Below are positions 45,739-54,646 of a stretch of DNA of 64,000 nt, piece after piece. The notes below the pieces were generated by a model. The model saw nothing but the letters and a program-made list of their open reading frames with translations, made no database searches and had not been told where the DNA came from. The DNA lies in contig JALEGX010000032.1 in NCBI GenBank assembly GCA_022763485.1, positions 37,882 through 101,881 on the forward strand, read 5' to 3'. A program made the translations under genes and the position numbers. The DNA is from Paracoccaceae bacterium. Lineage in GTDB: Bacteria > Pseudomonadota > Alphaproteobacteria > Rhodobacterales > Rhodobacteraceae. Numbering within the stretch: the stretch's first letter is position 1; the number at the start of each line of letters is the position of its first letter.

Positions 45739-48665
45739 TCCAGAATCTCCGGGCTGGGGTCTGCGCTTCGGTCCCATTCCCCGAACCGCGCAAGGTGGTC
45801 ATAGTCGCCGATGTCCGTGTCCTGATGCAGCATCCGGCGGCTGGAAAAGCCTTGATCAGGCTCGAAATAGGCCCCGATCAGCAGCTTCAGCTCTTCCCAG
45901 ACCTTGGCAGGCGGCTCCTTGTCCAACGGGGCCCGGACCTCTTTCAACGCGGATCCAAGCCCAATGAAGATGGCGCGGGACACTTCGGTGGGACCCAGCG
46001 GTTCAAAGGCGCCTTGTTCCGCCATCGCCGCTTCGATCAGCAGCTGCTTTTCGAACTTGCCCTGCTGTGTTTCCGACGGCGGCGTGCCGGTTTTGTAATC
46101 ATACAGCGTGACGCGTCCGCTATCGTCCAGATCGATCCGGTCGGCGCGGCAGGCGATGGTGAAATCCAGCGGATCAAGGCGCACGCTGCCCTTCGCCTCG
46201 AACAGATGCGGGATCGCGGTTTCACGCCGCCGCTGTTCGGAGATGACGAAATCACTGGCAATACGCGCAACGCGGGCCTGCCACAGCGCGCGGGCGGTGG
46301 GCCAGGGCACGTGCTCTTCCAGCAGAATGGCCGTCTGTTCCAGCAGGGACTGCACGTTCAGCACCTGCGGGTCATCCAGTGTGGCCTTGATGAAGGTTTC
46401 AAAGACCTCATGCACCACGATTCCCCGCAACAGAGCATCCGGGGCCTGGACCAGCGGGTTCAGGGCACGCAGGCGCAGAACATGCTTGGCATAGATGGCG
46501 TAAGGATCGCGGATCAGCCGGGGGATTTCGGTGATGGTCAGCCTACGGGGGCGTGAGGTCACGGGCGGGCAGGGGGACGGACGAGTTGCTGCAGGGATCG
46601 CGGCAGGTTCTTCCAGCGCATCCACCCAGTCCAGCCAGATCTGCCCGCGCTGACGCATGGCGGCAAGCGCCTGCGGCCCCTGTTGATCGGGCAAACCATC
46701 CAACAGATTGGTCAGGCGATTGATCCAGCGGGACGGCACAGTATCGGCCTCATCCGAGCGCACGGACCGGGTGATCCAGACCTCCGGCGCGGCGATCGCC
46801 TGCTGGAAGTCATGCGCAGAAAGGCCAATCCGCCGCTCCGGCAGCAGTAGCCCCGCCTGTTGCCGCATCTGCCGGTTCAGCCAGGGATCCGGGCTGGGCG
46901 GTTCGGGCCAGCTGCCTTCGTTGAGACCACCAAGAATGACAAGATCCGCCCCCTGAACGCGTGCTTCCAGCGTGCCCCAGATCATGATGCCACCATGCGG
47001 CGCATCGCGGTCGCGGACCTCTTCCTGCGCCAGCAACGCGCCCAGCAGATCGGCAAAGTCGCTGGCGGACATCTCACCGCCATAGCCCGCTTCGGATTTC
47101 AGCGTTTCAAAGACACTCTTGGCTTTGATGCCAGCGTTCTTGTCCCATAGGGTTCCGGATCCGTCTGTCTGGCTGCCGCTGGCGATGGTTTCCGCCAGTG
47201 CTTCCAACCGCGTGACCCAGGTCTCCAAGGGCAGGGTGCCGGACACGGCTTGTTCGTCAAAGCTGTCGGCAAGCCATGTCGTCCACCCGTCCAGCAGATC
47301 GCGCCCAGTTGCGAAGCGATCGAACACCACCCGCTCGGGGAAGGGCACGCCCTTGTCCCGGATATAGAGTTCCAGCTCGCGGGTATGACGCAGATGTTCC
47401 CCCCGTGCTGCGCCATCATGGGTCAGCGGATGTTTCAGCAGCGTCAGCAAGCGATCCCCGGTCAGGGGTTTGTGAAACAGTTCTGCCACATGGCGCAGAA
47501 AGCGGCCCGGCGGCGACAGCTGCAGCGGTTGACCGGCGGAATCATCCGGCAGGATGTCCCAGCGGTCCAACGCGGCTGCCACCTGACGGGTCAGCATCCG
47601 GTCCGGCGTGATCAGCGCCGCGGTTGTTCCGTCTTCGGCGGCCTGACGCAGACGCAGCGCAATCGCCAGGGCTTCGGTTCTTGGGGTTTCGGCCTCAACC
47701 AGCGTGACCTGTTCGGTGGCCTGCTCCAATCCGGTCAGGGTGGGGCCTTCGGTCATCCAGGCGTCGGTAACGGGCGCGGGGCGCAGGGCCAGCGACACCA
47801 GCCGGTTCCGGTCACTGGACACAGGCGCATGTGACGTCCAGCGCTGAACGTCCGAGGCCGTCAGATCCAGGTTTCGCACCAGCTTGTGAAAGCGATATTG
47901 TGGGTGATCTTCGGATGACAGCGGGTCATCCATGCTGTTCCACACGGCCTCGGGCAGGTCGAAGTCATAACCCGGCAAAACAACCGCGCCTTGGGGCAGG
48001 CGCGCGATCGCCTCCATCAGCATCAGCGTGGTCCCGCGCGACCCGGTGGAGCCCGCCAGGATGATCGGATGCTGTGGTGGAGCAGCTTGCCACCGCTTGA
48101 TCAGGTCCAGCACCACGCTGCGTTGCCGTTCCTGCGCGTCCATCGCGTCTTCATGCTGGTCTATGAACTGGTCGGCGATCTTGATGAACTCAAGCGCACG
48201 GGCCCAGTGACCAGACATGTCCGACACGTCCAGATCGCGGATGGTCTGGGGTGATACGCCTTCGCCCTGCATTTCATCAATAAGCGTGGCCAGGCTGTCT
48301 GACAGATCAAACAGTGAATCCCGCGCCGCAAGATCCGGCTGGGCGTCCAGCAGGCGGGCGATCAGTTGCGACAGCTCCAGCCGACGGCGCAGCGGGGGCA
48401 GGGCGGGCGGCAACCCATGCAGGGTTGCGCGTTGATTGAGGTCCGAGAGCAGCTGAATGCGAGGCAGCAGCATCGCGGGCCCGGCATCGAACAGTGTTTT
48501 GATGCGGCGGGCCATGCGGCTGGTGTTCACGATCAGCTCAACCCGCGCCAGCGCTTCGGGGTGCGCGGGGTCACTGCGTTGGCAAAGGCCCTGCACCAGT
48601 TCACGGGCAAAATCCACGCCGCAGGGCAGGCCAAAGACCCTTGGGGTGTCCGAGGCGTCAAACAT
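45735..48665 (-). CDS. addB: Double-strand break repair protein AddB
   Basis: AddB is the second subunit of the AddAB helicase-nuclease. The 976-residue protein has an inactivated helicase-like body with a Walker-like ILAGSTGSRGTTLMLMEAI and a C-terminal RecB-family nuclease motif in VTLYDYKTGTPPSETQQGKF, with the expected D-x-K. The cysteine pattern of the iron-sulfur cluster of Gram-positive AddB is not apparent, as in the alphaproteobacterial type. The ATG at 48665 (MFDASDTPRVFGLPC) overlaps the end of the nucleotidyltransferase gene by eight bases, and the frame is open upstream to 48749. Confidence 0.94.
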   Translation of the reverse strand: MFDASDTPRVFGLPCGVDFARELVQGLCQRSDPAHPEALARVELIVNTSRMARRIKTLFDAGPAMLLPRIQLLSDLNQRATLHGLPPALPPLRRRLELSQLIARLLDAQPDLAARDSLFDLSDSLATLIDEMQGEGVSPQTIRDLDVSDMSGHWARALEFIKIADQFIDQHEDAMDAQERQRSVVLDLIKRWQAAPPQHPIILAGSTGSRGTTLMLMEAIARLPQGAVVLPGYDFDLPEAVWNSMDDPLSSEDHPQYRFHKLVRNLDLTASDVQRWTSHAPVSSDRNRLVSLALRPAPVTDAWMTEGPTLTGLEQATEQVTLVEAETPRTEALAIALRLRQAAEDGTTAALITPDRMLTRQVAAALDRWDILPDDSAGQPLQLSPPGRFLRHVAELFHKPLTGDRLLTLLKHPLTHDGAARGEHLRHTRELELYIRDKGVPFPERVVFDRFATGRDLLDGWTTWLADSFDEQAVSGTLPLETWVTRLEALAETIASGSQTDGSGTLWDKNAGIKAKSVFETLKSEAGYGGEMSASDFADLLGALLAQEEVRDRDAPHGGIMIWGTLEARVQGADLVILGGLNEGSWPEPPSPDPWLNRQMRQQAGLLLPERRIGLSAHDFQQAIAAPEVWITRSVRSDEADTVPSRWINRLTNLLDGLPDQQGPQALAAMRQRGQIWLDWVDALEEPAAIPAATRPSPCPPVTSRPRRLTITEIPRLIRDPYAIYAKHVLRLRALNPLVQAPDALLRGIVVHEVFETFIKATLDDPQVLNVQSLLEQTAILLEEHVPWPTARALWQARVARIASDFVISEQRRRETAIPHLFEAKGSVRLDPLDFTIACRADRIDLDDSGRVTLYDYKTGTPPSETQQGKFEKQLLIEAAMAEQGAFEPLGPTEVSRAIFIGLGSALKEVRAPLDKEPPAKVWEELKLLIGAYFEPDQGFSSRRMLHQDTDIGDYDHLARFGEWDRSADPSPEILE

Positions 48666-49350
48666 CGCGGCCCCGCAGCAGCTCTTCGGCCAGTTGAATG
48701 CCTTCGGGGTGGCCGACATCACACCAATGTCCGGGATATTCGACCGCAAACAGGCGGCCCTTGTCCAGCATCCGGTTCCAAAGGAGGTTCAGCGAAAAGG
48801 CGCTTTGATCGATGTGCTGCAGTCCGTCCGTTTTCAGGATCTGCACGCCGCCATACACCCTGTCCCCACCGCGCGAGATGCGGCCCTGTGGATCAACGGC
48901 AAAATCCCCGCCGCCCTTGCGGCCAACCGCCCGGCTGATCGGGACGCACACCAACAGCGCATCCATGTCATCGGGCGCCCAATGATCAAGGGCAAGCCGC
49001 AGTGGATTGGGGCCTTTCCAGATCGCATCGGTGTTCATCGTGGCCACCGGGTCCGGACCCAGCATCGGCAGCGCGTGGCGCAGACCGCCGCCTGTGTCCA
49101 GGATATCCGGCTGCTCGTCCGAGATCCGAACGCCATGCGGTTCCAGATGATCGATCAGCATCTCCGCCTTGTAGTGGGTATTGGCGACAATCTGCTGGGG
49201 GCCGAGCTCGCGCGCCAGGTCAAGCGTGTGGTCGATCAGCGGCCGGCCTGCCACGGGGATCATTGGTTTCGGCTGAACGCGGGTCAGCGCACCCATGCGG
49301 GTGCCAAAGCCGGCCGCAAACAGCATCACATTGGGAATGGCCTGTGTCAT
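48658..49350 (-). CDS. murU: Sugar nucleotidyltransferase, probable MurNAc-1-P uridylyltransferase
   Basis: This 230-residue protein is of the NTP_transferase type. The N-terminus NVMLFAAGFGTRMGALTRVQ followed by PKPMIPVAGRPLIDHTLDL carries the nucleotide-binding motif and lysine of sugar nucleotidyltransferases. Its gene overlaps the kinase gene by four bases, matching the AmgK-MurU pair that salvages N-acetylmuramic acid (kinase, then uridylyltransferase) and bypasses de novo UDP-MurNAc synthesis. The family also includes mannose-1-phosphate guanylyltransferases, so the exact sugar is inferred from context. Confidence 0.85.
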   Translation of the reverse strand: MTQAIPNVMLFAAGFGTRMGALTRVQPKPMIPVAGRPLIDHTLDLARELGPQQIVANTHYKAEMLIDHLEPHGVRISDEQPDILDTGGGLRHALPMLGPDPVATMNTDAIWKGPNPLRLALDHWAPDDMDALLVCVPISRAVGRKGGGDFAVDPQGRISRGGDRVYGGVQILKTDGLQHIDQSAFSLNLLWNRMLDKGRLFAVEYPGHWCDVGHPEGIQLAEELLRGRDV

Positions 49351-50348
49351 GGACGCAGTTTGGCCAGGTTGTCCGGTGTCGGCTGGGGCAGCGCATCGCG
49401 CACCAGATTGGCAACCGGTGCCAGCACGGGATGATCCAGCCCGCGGATCATGTGATCCCAGACACGCGGTATCAGGTCGATGTAATGGGGTTTGCCGTTT
49501 TCCAGCGACAACCGTGCAAAGACACCAAGAATGCGCAGATTTCGCTGAACACCCAGAACCGTATAGGAAACCCGGAACCCGTGGTCGTCCACGCCGCTGC
49601 GCTGGATGTAGCGGTTGAGCATGGCCAGCTCGATCCGGGCCGGAACGTCCCGGCGCGCGTCCTGCAACAGAGACACCAGATCATAGGCGGGATGACCGGC
49701 GCGGGCATCCTGGAAATCCAGCATTCCGACCCGGGCAACCCCTTCGCGGTCCGGCAGCCATAGCAGGTTTTCCGCATGATAGTCCCGCTGTACCAGCACC
49801 GGTTTGCCCTGCACGCTGTGGCGCAGGATATCTTCGAACTGGTTCTCGAACCGCGCCTGAAGGGGGGCGTCATGATCGCCCAGAATCCCGTCGCGGTATT
49901 TGGAAAAGGCCAGTCCGGCCATTTCTGCCATCAGCCTTGGCCCATAGGCATCCAGCGGTGGCATGGGGGCCTCATGCAGCTGCACCAGCGCGTCAGTGGC
50001 CGTTTCATAAAGCTCCCGCTCCATTTCCGGGGTGCGGGTCACCAACCGGGCGAACAGGTCGTCGCCCAGATCCTCCAAGACCAGGAACCCATGCTCGCCC
50101 GCATCGGCATAGATCTTTGGCGCGCTGAACCCGTGTTCCAGCAGATAGTTCGCAATCGTCACAAAGGGGCGGGTGTCCTCGCCCTTCTCGGGCGGGGCAT
50201 CCATCAGGATGGCCGTCGCTCCGGTGTCGGGGTCGGTCAGCCGTTCGTACCGGCGGTTCGATGCGTCACCGGCAACGGGGGTGCGGGCGGCCTTGGCCCA
50301 GGGGGTTTCTGCCAGAAAGGCGTCGGCAAGGCGTGCGCGATCAGACAT
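49347..50348 (-). CDS. amgK: Aminoglycoside-phosphotransferase-fold kinase, probable AmgK
   Basis: This 333-residue kinase has the APH/choline-kinase fold: the catalytic loop VLVQRDYHAENLLWL, with the aspartate in RDYHAEN, and the metal motif GMLDFQDARAGHPAYDLVSL. AmgK phosphorylates N-acetylmuramate and N-acetylglucosamine at the anomeric position for peptidoglycan recycling; context with the MurU-like gene supports this. It starts MSDRARLADAFLAETPW at 50348 and overlaps the tsaE stop by eight bases. A resistance role is not implied. Confidence 0.88.
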   Translation of the reverse strand: MSDRARLADAFLAETPWAKAARTPVAGDASNRRYERLTDPDTGATAILMDAPPEKGEDTRPFVTIANYLLEHGFSAPKIYADAGEHGFLVLEDLGDDLFARLVTRTPEMERELYETATDALVQLHEAPMPPLDAYGPRLMAEMAGLAFSKYRDGILGDHDAPLQARFENQFEDILRHSVQGKPVLVQRDYHAENLLWLPDREGVARVGMLDFQDARAGHPAYDLVSLLQDARRDVPARIELAMLNRYIQRSGVDDHGFRVSYTVLGVQRNLRILGVFARLSLENGKPHYIDLIPRVWDHMIRGLDHPVLAPVANLVRDALPQPTPDNLAKLRP

Positions 50349-50820
50349 TGTGTGCAAATTCCAGTTTCTTGACCCATTTCGGGTCGGTCCAGGTCAGGGC
50401 GGCGCGACGGGCGTCCTCCAGCTCGGGATCCAGCGACAGATCGATGGATAGCGCAGAGGTTGGTGCGGTTTCCGCAAGCCGGTCCGGCCATTCGATCAGG
50501 CTGATGGCGCTGTCCCAGGCTTCGGTCAGGCCGAGCTCATCAATTTCGTCCAGGGACGAAAGCCGGTACAGATCCGCGTGCCAAAGCTCACATTCGGGCA
50601 GGTCATAAACCTGCGCCAGAGTGAACGTGGGCGAAGGCACATCTTCGGGTTCGGTCATGCGGGACTGGATCAGGTGACGGGCAAAATGAGACTTGCCAGC
50701 CCCGATGGGCCCGGACAGCAGAATGCAGTCGCCGGAGTCCAGCGCAGCACCCAGCCGAACCGCGAAATCCGCGGTTTCGGAAGGGGAAGAAAACATGAGG
50801 GAAAGTCGTTTCCGTGACAT
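50341..50820 (-). CDS. tsaE: tRNA t6A biosynthesis ATPase TsaE
   Basis: TsaE is a small ATPase that supports TsaD-TsaB in making threonylcarbamoyladenosine at tRNA position 37. The 159-residue protein has the P-loop LLSGPIGAGKSHFARHL, the conserved SPTFTLAQVYDL and HADLYRLSSLDEIDELGL. The ATG at 50820 (MSRKRLSLMFSSPSET) is used; an internal ATG at 50796 is the alternative. tsaD lies at 61782-62894 in the same window. It lies downstream of the DivL-like gene, 42 bases away, and overlaps amgK by eight bases. Confidence 0.95.
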   Translation of the reverse strand: MSRKRLSLMFSSPSETADFAVRLGAALDSGDCILLSGPIGAGKSHFARHLIQSRMTEPEDVPSPTFTLAQVYDLPECELWHADLYRLSSLDEIDELGLTEAWDSAISLIEWPDRLAETAPTSALSIDLSLDPELEDARRAALTWTDPKWVKKLEFAHNV

Positions 50821-50861
50821 GGCGCCACAATGGCCCAGCCACCGGTTCGCAGCAAGCAGGT

Positions 50862-52388
50862 TTACCCTGCAAACGCCCGTAATGATCCCGCAACCGATGC
50901 CTCTGTCGGCGTGTCGAAACTGATCATGGTGGCCCCGTTGAGGATCGGCTGCACCTTGCATTGCAAAGGCGTGCCATTGCGCAGGGAAACGGCGGCCGAC
51001 CAGGAGGCGCGTTGCTCTGTCTGTGCAACAAATTCCCTCAGATCCCCCCAAACCGGGGTTGGTTTGCATTGCGATTGCCAGAGCCTTGTCATGTCTTCGA
51101 CGGTGACCTGCGCAAAACTGTTTTCCGGATCCATCTTCCAAAGCTTCTGGCAGGCCTGATTGGAAAAACAGACAGAGCCGTTTTGAGCAAAAACGACGAT
51201 CGCCTGATCCATGTGATCCATGATGGATTGGTTCATCTCCAGGTCTGCACGGAACCGGCGGGTCAGCGTGACTTCGGCGGAAATATCTTCGAACAGGAAC
51301 GCCACGGCGCCGTCAGGATGCGGCCGTCCCCAGACCGAATAGACCGATCCCGAAGGAAGCGACCAGGTTTCGCGATACCGCCCGTCCGCAGCCGCCTGCG
51401 CAAGATCGGAAATCTGCTGCCGCCAGGAGGCATAGTCTTTTGGCTCTGGCATGATACGCTGGTCGCGAAGCCGGTCGAAGAAGCTGGACAGCGTGGGGCG
51501 GGAGCTGAGAAAGTCCGCCTGCAAGGTGGTCAGGTCGATCAAGGCCGGGTTGAAGAGCGCAAGCTGCCGGTTCCGGTCAAAGATGGCCAATCCGATGGAC
51601 AATTGGGCAAAGGTTTTGGCAAGCGTCTGGACAAAATTGCGCTGGGCGATCTCTGCATCGACAACGGCGTTGATATCAACCGCATACCCAAGCTTGCCAT
51701 TGTCCATGTCAACTGTGGACACGTCGAACCACAGCTTCTGATCCTTGTTGGGGGTCTTCGCCTGTACCCGGGTGCGCTGCCCCGGCAGCGACGGTCGCGG
51801 GACATCCGGAAACAGGGGAAACCCCATGGGCGGAGAGCTTGAAGAAAGCTTGCGGCACAGGCGCTGATAGGCGGTGTTCGACCATTCGATCTGGCCGGCC
51901 GCGTCCTCTCTCCAGACGGGGTAGGGGGTGGCGCTGGATGCAAGCCGGAGCGTGTCGAGCTCTTTCTGGCAGATCTCTGCTGGCAGGTTGGGGTCCTGTT
52001 TGAACTCCACCCGCGTGACGCCGTCCACCCATTCACAGGTTACCGCGTCAGCAAGGTCCGTGCTGGTGCCTTCGATAACGATCATTCCGTCCTGTTTGAC
52101 CGTATCGATATCCGCCGGAAATCCGGGAAAGGCCGAGGCCAGCTTTGCATGAAGATCCGTCCAGCTGAATTCGCCATCGTCGATCTTGAGGCTGCGTTTC
52201 GCTGCTCCGGACGCCCCGATCAGAAGCGGTCCGTCAAACAGCAGAGCCGAGGTGTTTCTGATTTCCGAAGTCACCAGCTTTTGTACATCCCGGGACGCGG
52301 CGGAAGGGAAGCAGGCGTGAAGCAGCCCGGCCACGATTGCACAAACGACCAGGCCGAACGCCGCCATTTCCCAAGCTTCCAAAGCCAT
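50862..52388 (-). CDS. PAS-domain signalling protein, DivL-like, without kinase domain
   Basis: This 508-residue protein has one N-terminal membrane segment (residues 10-30, GLVVCAIVAGLLHAC) and three PAS-like regions: about 155-235 (PYPVWREDAAGQIEWSNTAY), 265-375 (FAQLSIGLAIFDRNRQLALF) and 395-470 (QAIVVFAQNGSVCFSNQACQ). It ends at residue 508 without a HisKA or HATPase domain, so it cannot phosphorylate. Its place next to tsaE corresponds to that of divL in Caulobacter, and Rhodobacterales DivL is known as a PAS protein modulating CckA/CtrA; identity is inferred from synteny. No truncating frameshift is evident since the next gene, tsaE, follows closely. Confidence 0.8.
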   Translation of the reverse strand: MALEAWEMAAFGLVVCAIVAGLLHACFPSAASRDVQKLVTSEIRNTSALLFDGPLLIGASGAAKRSLKIDDGEFSWTDLHAKLASAFPGFPADIDTVKQDGMIVIEGTSTDLADAVTCEWVDGVTRVEFKQDPNLPAEICQKELDTLRLASSATPYPVWREDAAGQIEWSNTAYQRLCRKLSSSSPPMGFPLFPDVPRPSLPGQRTRVQAKTPNKDQKLWFDVSTVDMDNGKLGYAVDINAVVDAEIAQRNFVQTLAKTFAQLSIGLAIFDRNRQLALFNPALIDLTTLQADFLSSRPTLSSFFDRLRDQRIMPEPKDYASWRQQISDLAQAAADGRYRETWSLPSGSVYSVWGRPHPDGAVAFLFEDISAEVTLTRRFRADLEMNQSIMDHMDQAIVVFAQNGSVCFSNQACQKLWKMDPENSFAQVTVEDMTRLWQSQCKPTPVWGDLREFVAQTEQRASWSAAVSLRNGTPLQCKVQPILNGATMISFDTPTEASVAGSLRAFAG

Positions 52389-52434
52389 ATTTCCAGCCCT
52401 TTTTGAGTGAGCCAGAAGGTTAACAAGTTTTAGG

Positions 52435-52450
52435 TTAACGCTTTCCTAAC
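52435..52450 (-). promoter_or_regulatory. CtrA-box-like site upstream of the DivL-like gene
   Basis: On the minus strand TTAG-N7-TTAAC matches the CtrA consensus TTAA-N7-TTAAC with one change. It lies 47 bases before the DivL-like start, in promoter position. Another TTAAC half-site follows at 52420-52424. The site also overlaps the last bases before the regB stop at 52455, on its downstream side. Confidence 0.42.
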
Positions 52451-52454
52451 CCGC

Positions 52455-53852
52455 TCAGTACTCAAAGGGCTGGTTGGCGCCCAGAGGTACGGGGTTTTCG
52501 CCTTTGAGCGCGTCAATCTTGGTGCGCTCCCATCGCACGACCACGATTGCACCGCGGCGTTCCGGATCATCGGTGATCGATTGGCTGGGATCCGTACCGT
52601 TCACAAACCTGAGCGAGCCGCCGGTGCGTTCCAACAGGGTTTTGGCAATGAAGAGACCCAAGCCCATTCCTTCGTACTCGGGTCGTGCCTTGCGATCCGA
52701 TTCCGCCCGGCGGCGGCGCACGAAAGGGTCCCCGATCCGGCCCAGCATCTGCGGTGGATAGCCGCGACCGTCATCCATGATCCGGACAAAGATGGCGTCA
52801 TCGGTCCAGGAGGTTTCGACCCATACATTGGCGCGCGCGAAATCCACGGCGTTCTGCACAAGGTTGCGCAGGCCATGAATGATCTCCGGTTTTCGCAGGA
52901 TGGTGGGTTGCTGGAAACTGCCGCCTTCCTCGGGGCCTTCGTCAAAATGGATGCTCTTGCCGCGGTACATATGGGGTTCGGCGGCTTCGTTGACCACGGT
53001 CGACAGCGGGGCTTGCCGCAGGTGCAGGTCATCTTTGCCGGCACGGCCCATGTCGCGCAGGATGTCCCGGCACCTGTCGGCCTGTTCGCGGATCAGAACA
53101 ATGTCTTCCTGAAGTTCAGGCCGGTCTTCCAATTCATCCATCAGTTCGGAACTGGTCAGCTTGATCGTTGCCAGTGGGGTGCCCAGCTCATGCGCGGCAG
53201 CGGCCACCACCCCACCCAGATCGGTCAGCTTCTGTTCCCGCGACAGCGCCATGTGAGTCGCTGCCAGTGCATCCGACATGGAGCGGATTTCAGAATTGAT
53301 CCTCTGGGAATACGCGCCCATGAACATCACGGCGATGATGATGGCGGTCCAGTTGCCGAACACGAACAATTCCGGCATGCGCAGGATGAAACCCTGCTCG
53401 GTCCGCAGCGGCAGATGGAACTGCGCCAGCAAGGTCACCAGGATGATCGCGGTGGCCCCAAGGATGACGGTGGAGCGCATGCCCATGACATTTGCAGAAA
53501 CGGTAACCGGCCCCAGCAGAAGCATCGCAAACGGGTTGTTCAGGCCACCCGTCAGATACAGAAGGAAGGCCAGTTGCAGCAGATCGAACAGCACCATCAG
53601 GAAATTTTCGAACTCTGACAGGCGTTTGTTCTCCGGGAAGACGAAGATGGCAATCAGGTTTCCGACGATGGAAATGCCGACCGCGATGTAACACAGGCCC
53701 AGCTCCAGCTGCAGGTTGTAAAGCTGCTGAGCAACCGTGATCGCCGTGATCTGTCCGCAGATCGCGACCCAGCGCAGCAAAATCAGAGTGCGCAGCCGGA
53801 TCCAGTTGTTCCGCTGTTCTCCCCTGAGCAGGCCGATATTGGATTCCGTCAT
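52455..53852 (-). CDS. regB: Redox-sensing membrane histidine kinase RegB/PrrB
   Basis: RegB is the sensor of the RegBA two-component system that controls energy metabolism in response to redox. The 465-residue protein has six hydrophobic segments (residues ~25-190), with the quinone-binding heptapeptide GGLNNPF in the second periplasmic side loop region. The H-box AAAAHELGTPLATIKL includes the phosphorylated histidine, and DRCRDILRDMGRAGKDDL contains the redox-active cysteine of RegB. ATP-binding motifs QNAVDFA and GMGLGLFIAK follow. The ATG at 53852 gives MTESNIGLLRGEQ. It diverges from senC-regA. Confidence 0.96.
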   Translation of the reverse strand: MTESNIGLLRGEQRNNWIRLRTLILLRWVAICGQITAITVAQQLYNLQLELGLCYIAVGISIVGNLIAIFVFPENKRLSEFENFLMVLFDLLQLAFLLYLTGGLNNPFAMLLLGPVTVSANVMGMRSTVILGATAIILVTLLAQFHLPLRTEQGFILRMPELFVFGNWTAIIIAVMFMGAYSQRINSEIRSMSDALAATHMALSREQKLTDLGGVVAAAAHELGTPLATIKLTSSELMDELEDRPELQEDIVLIREQADRCRDILRDMGRAGKDDLHLRQAPLSTVVNEAAEPHMYRGKSIHFDEGPEEGGSFQQPTILRKPEIIHGLRNLVQNAVDFARANVWVETSWTDDAIFVRIMDDGRGYPPQMLGRIGDPFVRRRRAESDRKARPEYEGMGLGLFIAKTLLERTGGSLRFVNGTDPSQSITDDPERRGAIVVVRWERTKIDALKGENPVPLGANQPFEY

Positions 53853-53942
53853 TGTGATCTCATCTGTATTGCATCGGCTGTTCAACTTGATAGGTGTCCT
53901 GATCGAAACCTTCAACAAGTCTTGCAGGAATCGGCTGATCCC

Positions 53943-54563
53943 ATGACACGCATTTACGCCTATATCGCTGCCGCAGTTATCGTTGCTCTAATGGGGGGGC
54001 TCTGGCTGGCCAGCTGGGTGACCCGGTCGGATGATCAGTTTGCCCAATGCCGGGGTTCGCAGGTTGCGGGTGGTGCGGCGGCCATCGGCGGCCCGTTCGA
54101 GCTGATCAATGCCCAGGGCGAAACCGTGACCGACAAGGATGTGATCACCGAACCTTCGCTGATCTACTTCGGTTATACCTTCTGTCCCGATGTCTGCCCG
54201 CTGGATACCGCCCGCAACGCCGAAACCGTGGATGTGCTGGCATCGCGCGGGCAGTCCATCACGCCGGTGTTCATTTCGATCGACCCTGATCGCGACACCC
54301 CCGAAGTGGTGGGCGATTTCGCCTACAACCTGCATGAAAAGATGATCGGTCTGACCGGGTCCAAGGAACAGGTCAAAGCCGCCAGCCGGACCTACAAAAC
54401 CTACTTCAAGAAGCAGGATGGTGATCCGGAATACTACCTGGTGGACCATTCCACCCACTCGTACCTGGTGCTGCCCGAACACGGGTTTGTCGAGTTCTTC
54501 CGCCGCGATGAAACGCCAGAAAAGATGGCTGACAGGATCGGCTGCTTTATCGACAACATGTAA
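53943..54563 (+). CDS. senC: SCO1/SenC/PrrC copper-binding protein
   Basis: SenC is a thioredoxin-like, membrane-anchored protein that supplies copper to cytochrome c oxidase and modulates RegB signalling. The 206-residue protein has an N-terminal membrane anchor (MTRIYAYIAAAVIVALMGGL), the copper motif FGYTFCPDVCPLDTARN (CxxxC) and the third ligand histidine in LVDHSTHSYLVL. The ATG at 53943 is used. It lies between regB (divergent) and regA in the canonical regB-senC-regA arrangement. Confidence 0.95.
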   Translation: MTRIYAYIAAAVIVALMGGLWLASWVTRSDDQFAQCRGSQVAGGAAAIGGPFELINAQGETVTDKDVITEPSLIYFGYTFCPDVCPLDTARNAETVDVLASRGQSITPVFISIDPDRDTPEVVGDFAYNLHEKMIGLTGSKEQVKAASRTYKTYFKKQDGDPEYYLVDHSTHSYLVLPEHGFVEFFRRDETPEKMADRIGCFIDNM

Positions 54564-54646
54564 CATGACGCCAGTGTTTGACCTTTCCCCGCAGCGCGGT
54601 CATATTCATCGTCACAGATGAAAAAATTCGCTGCGGAGGACAGAGA

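Noticed and set aside
49347..50348. An aminoglycoside resistance gene
   Set aside because: The fold is APH-like, but overlap with a MurU-like gene and tsaE indicates the AmgK sugar kinase of cell-wall recycling.
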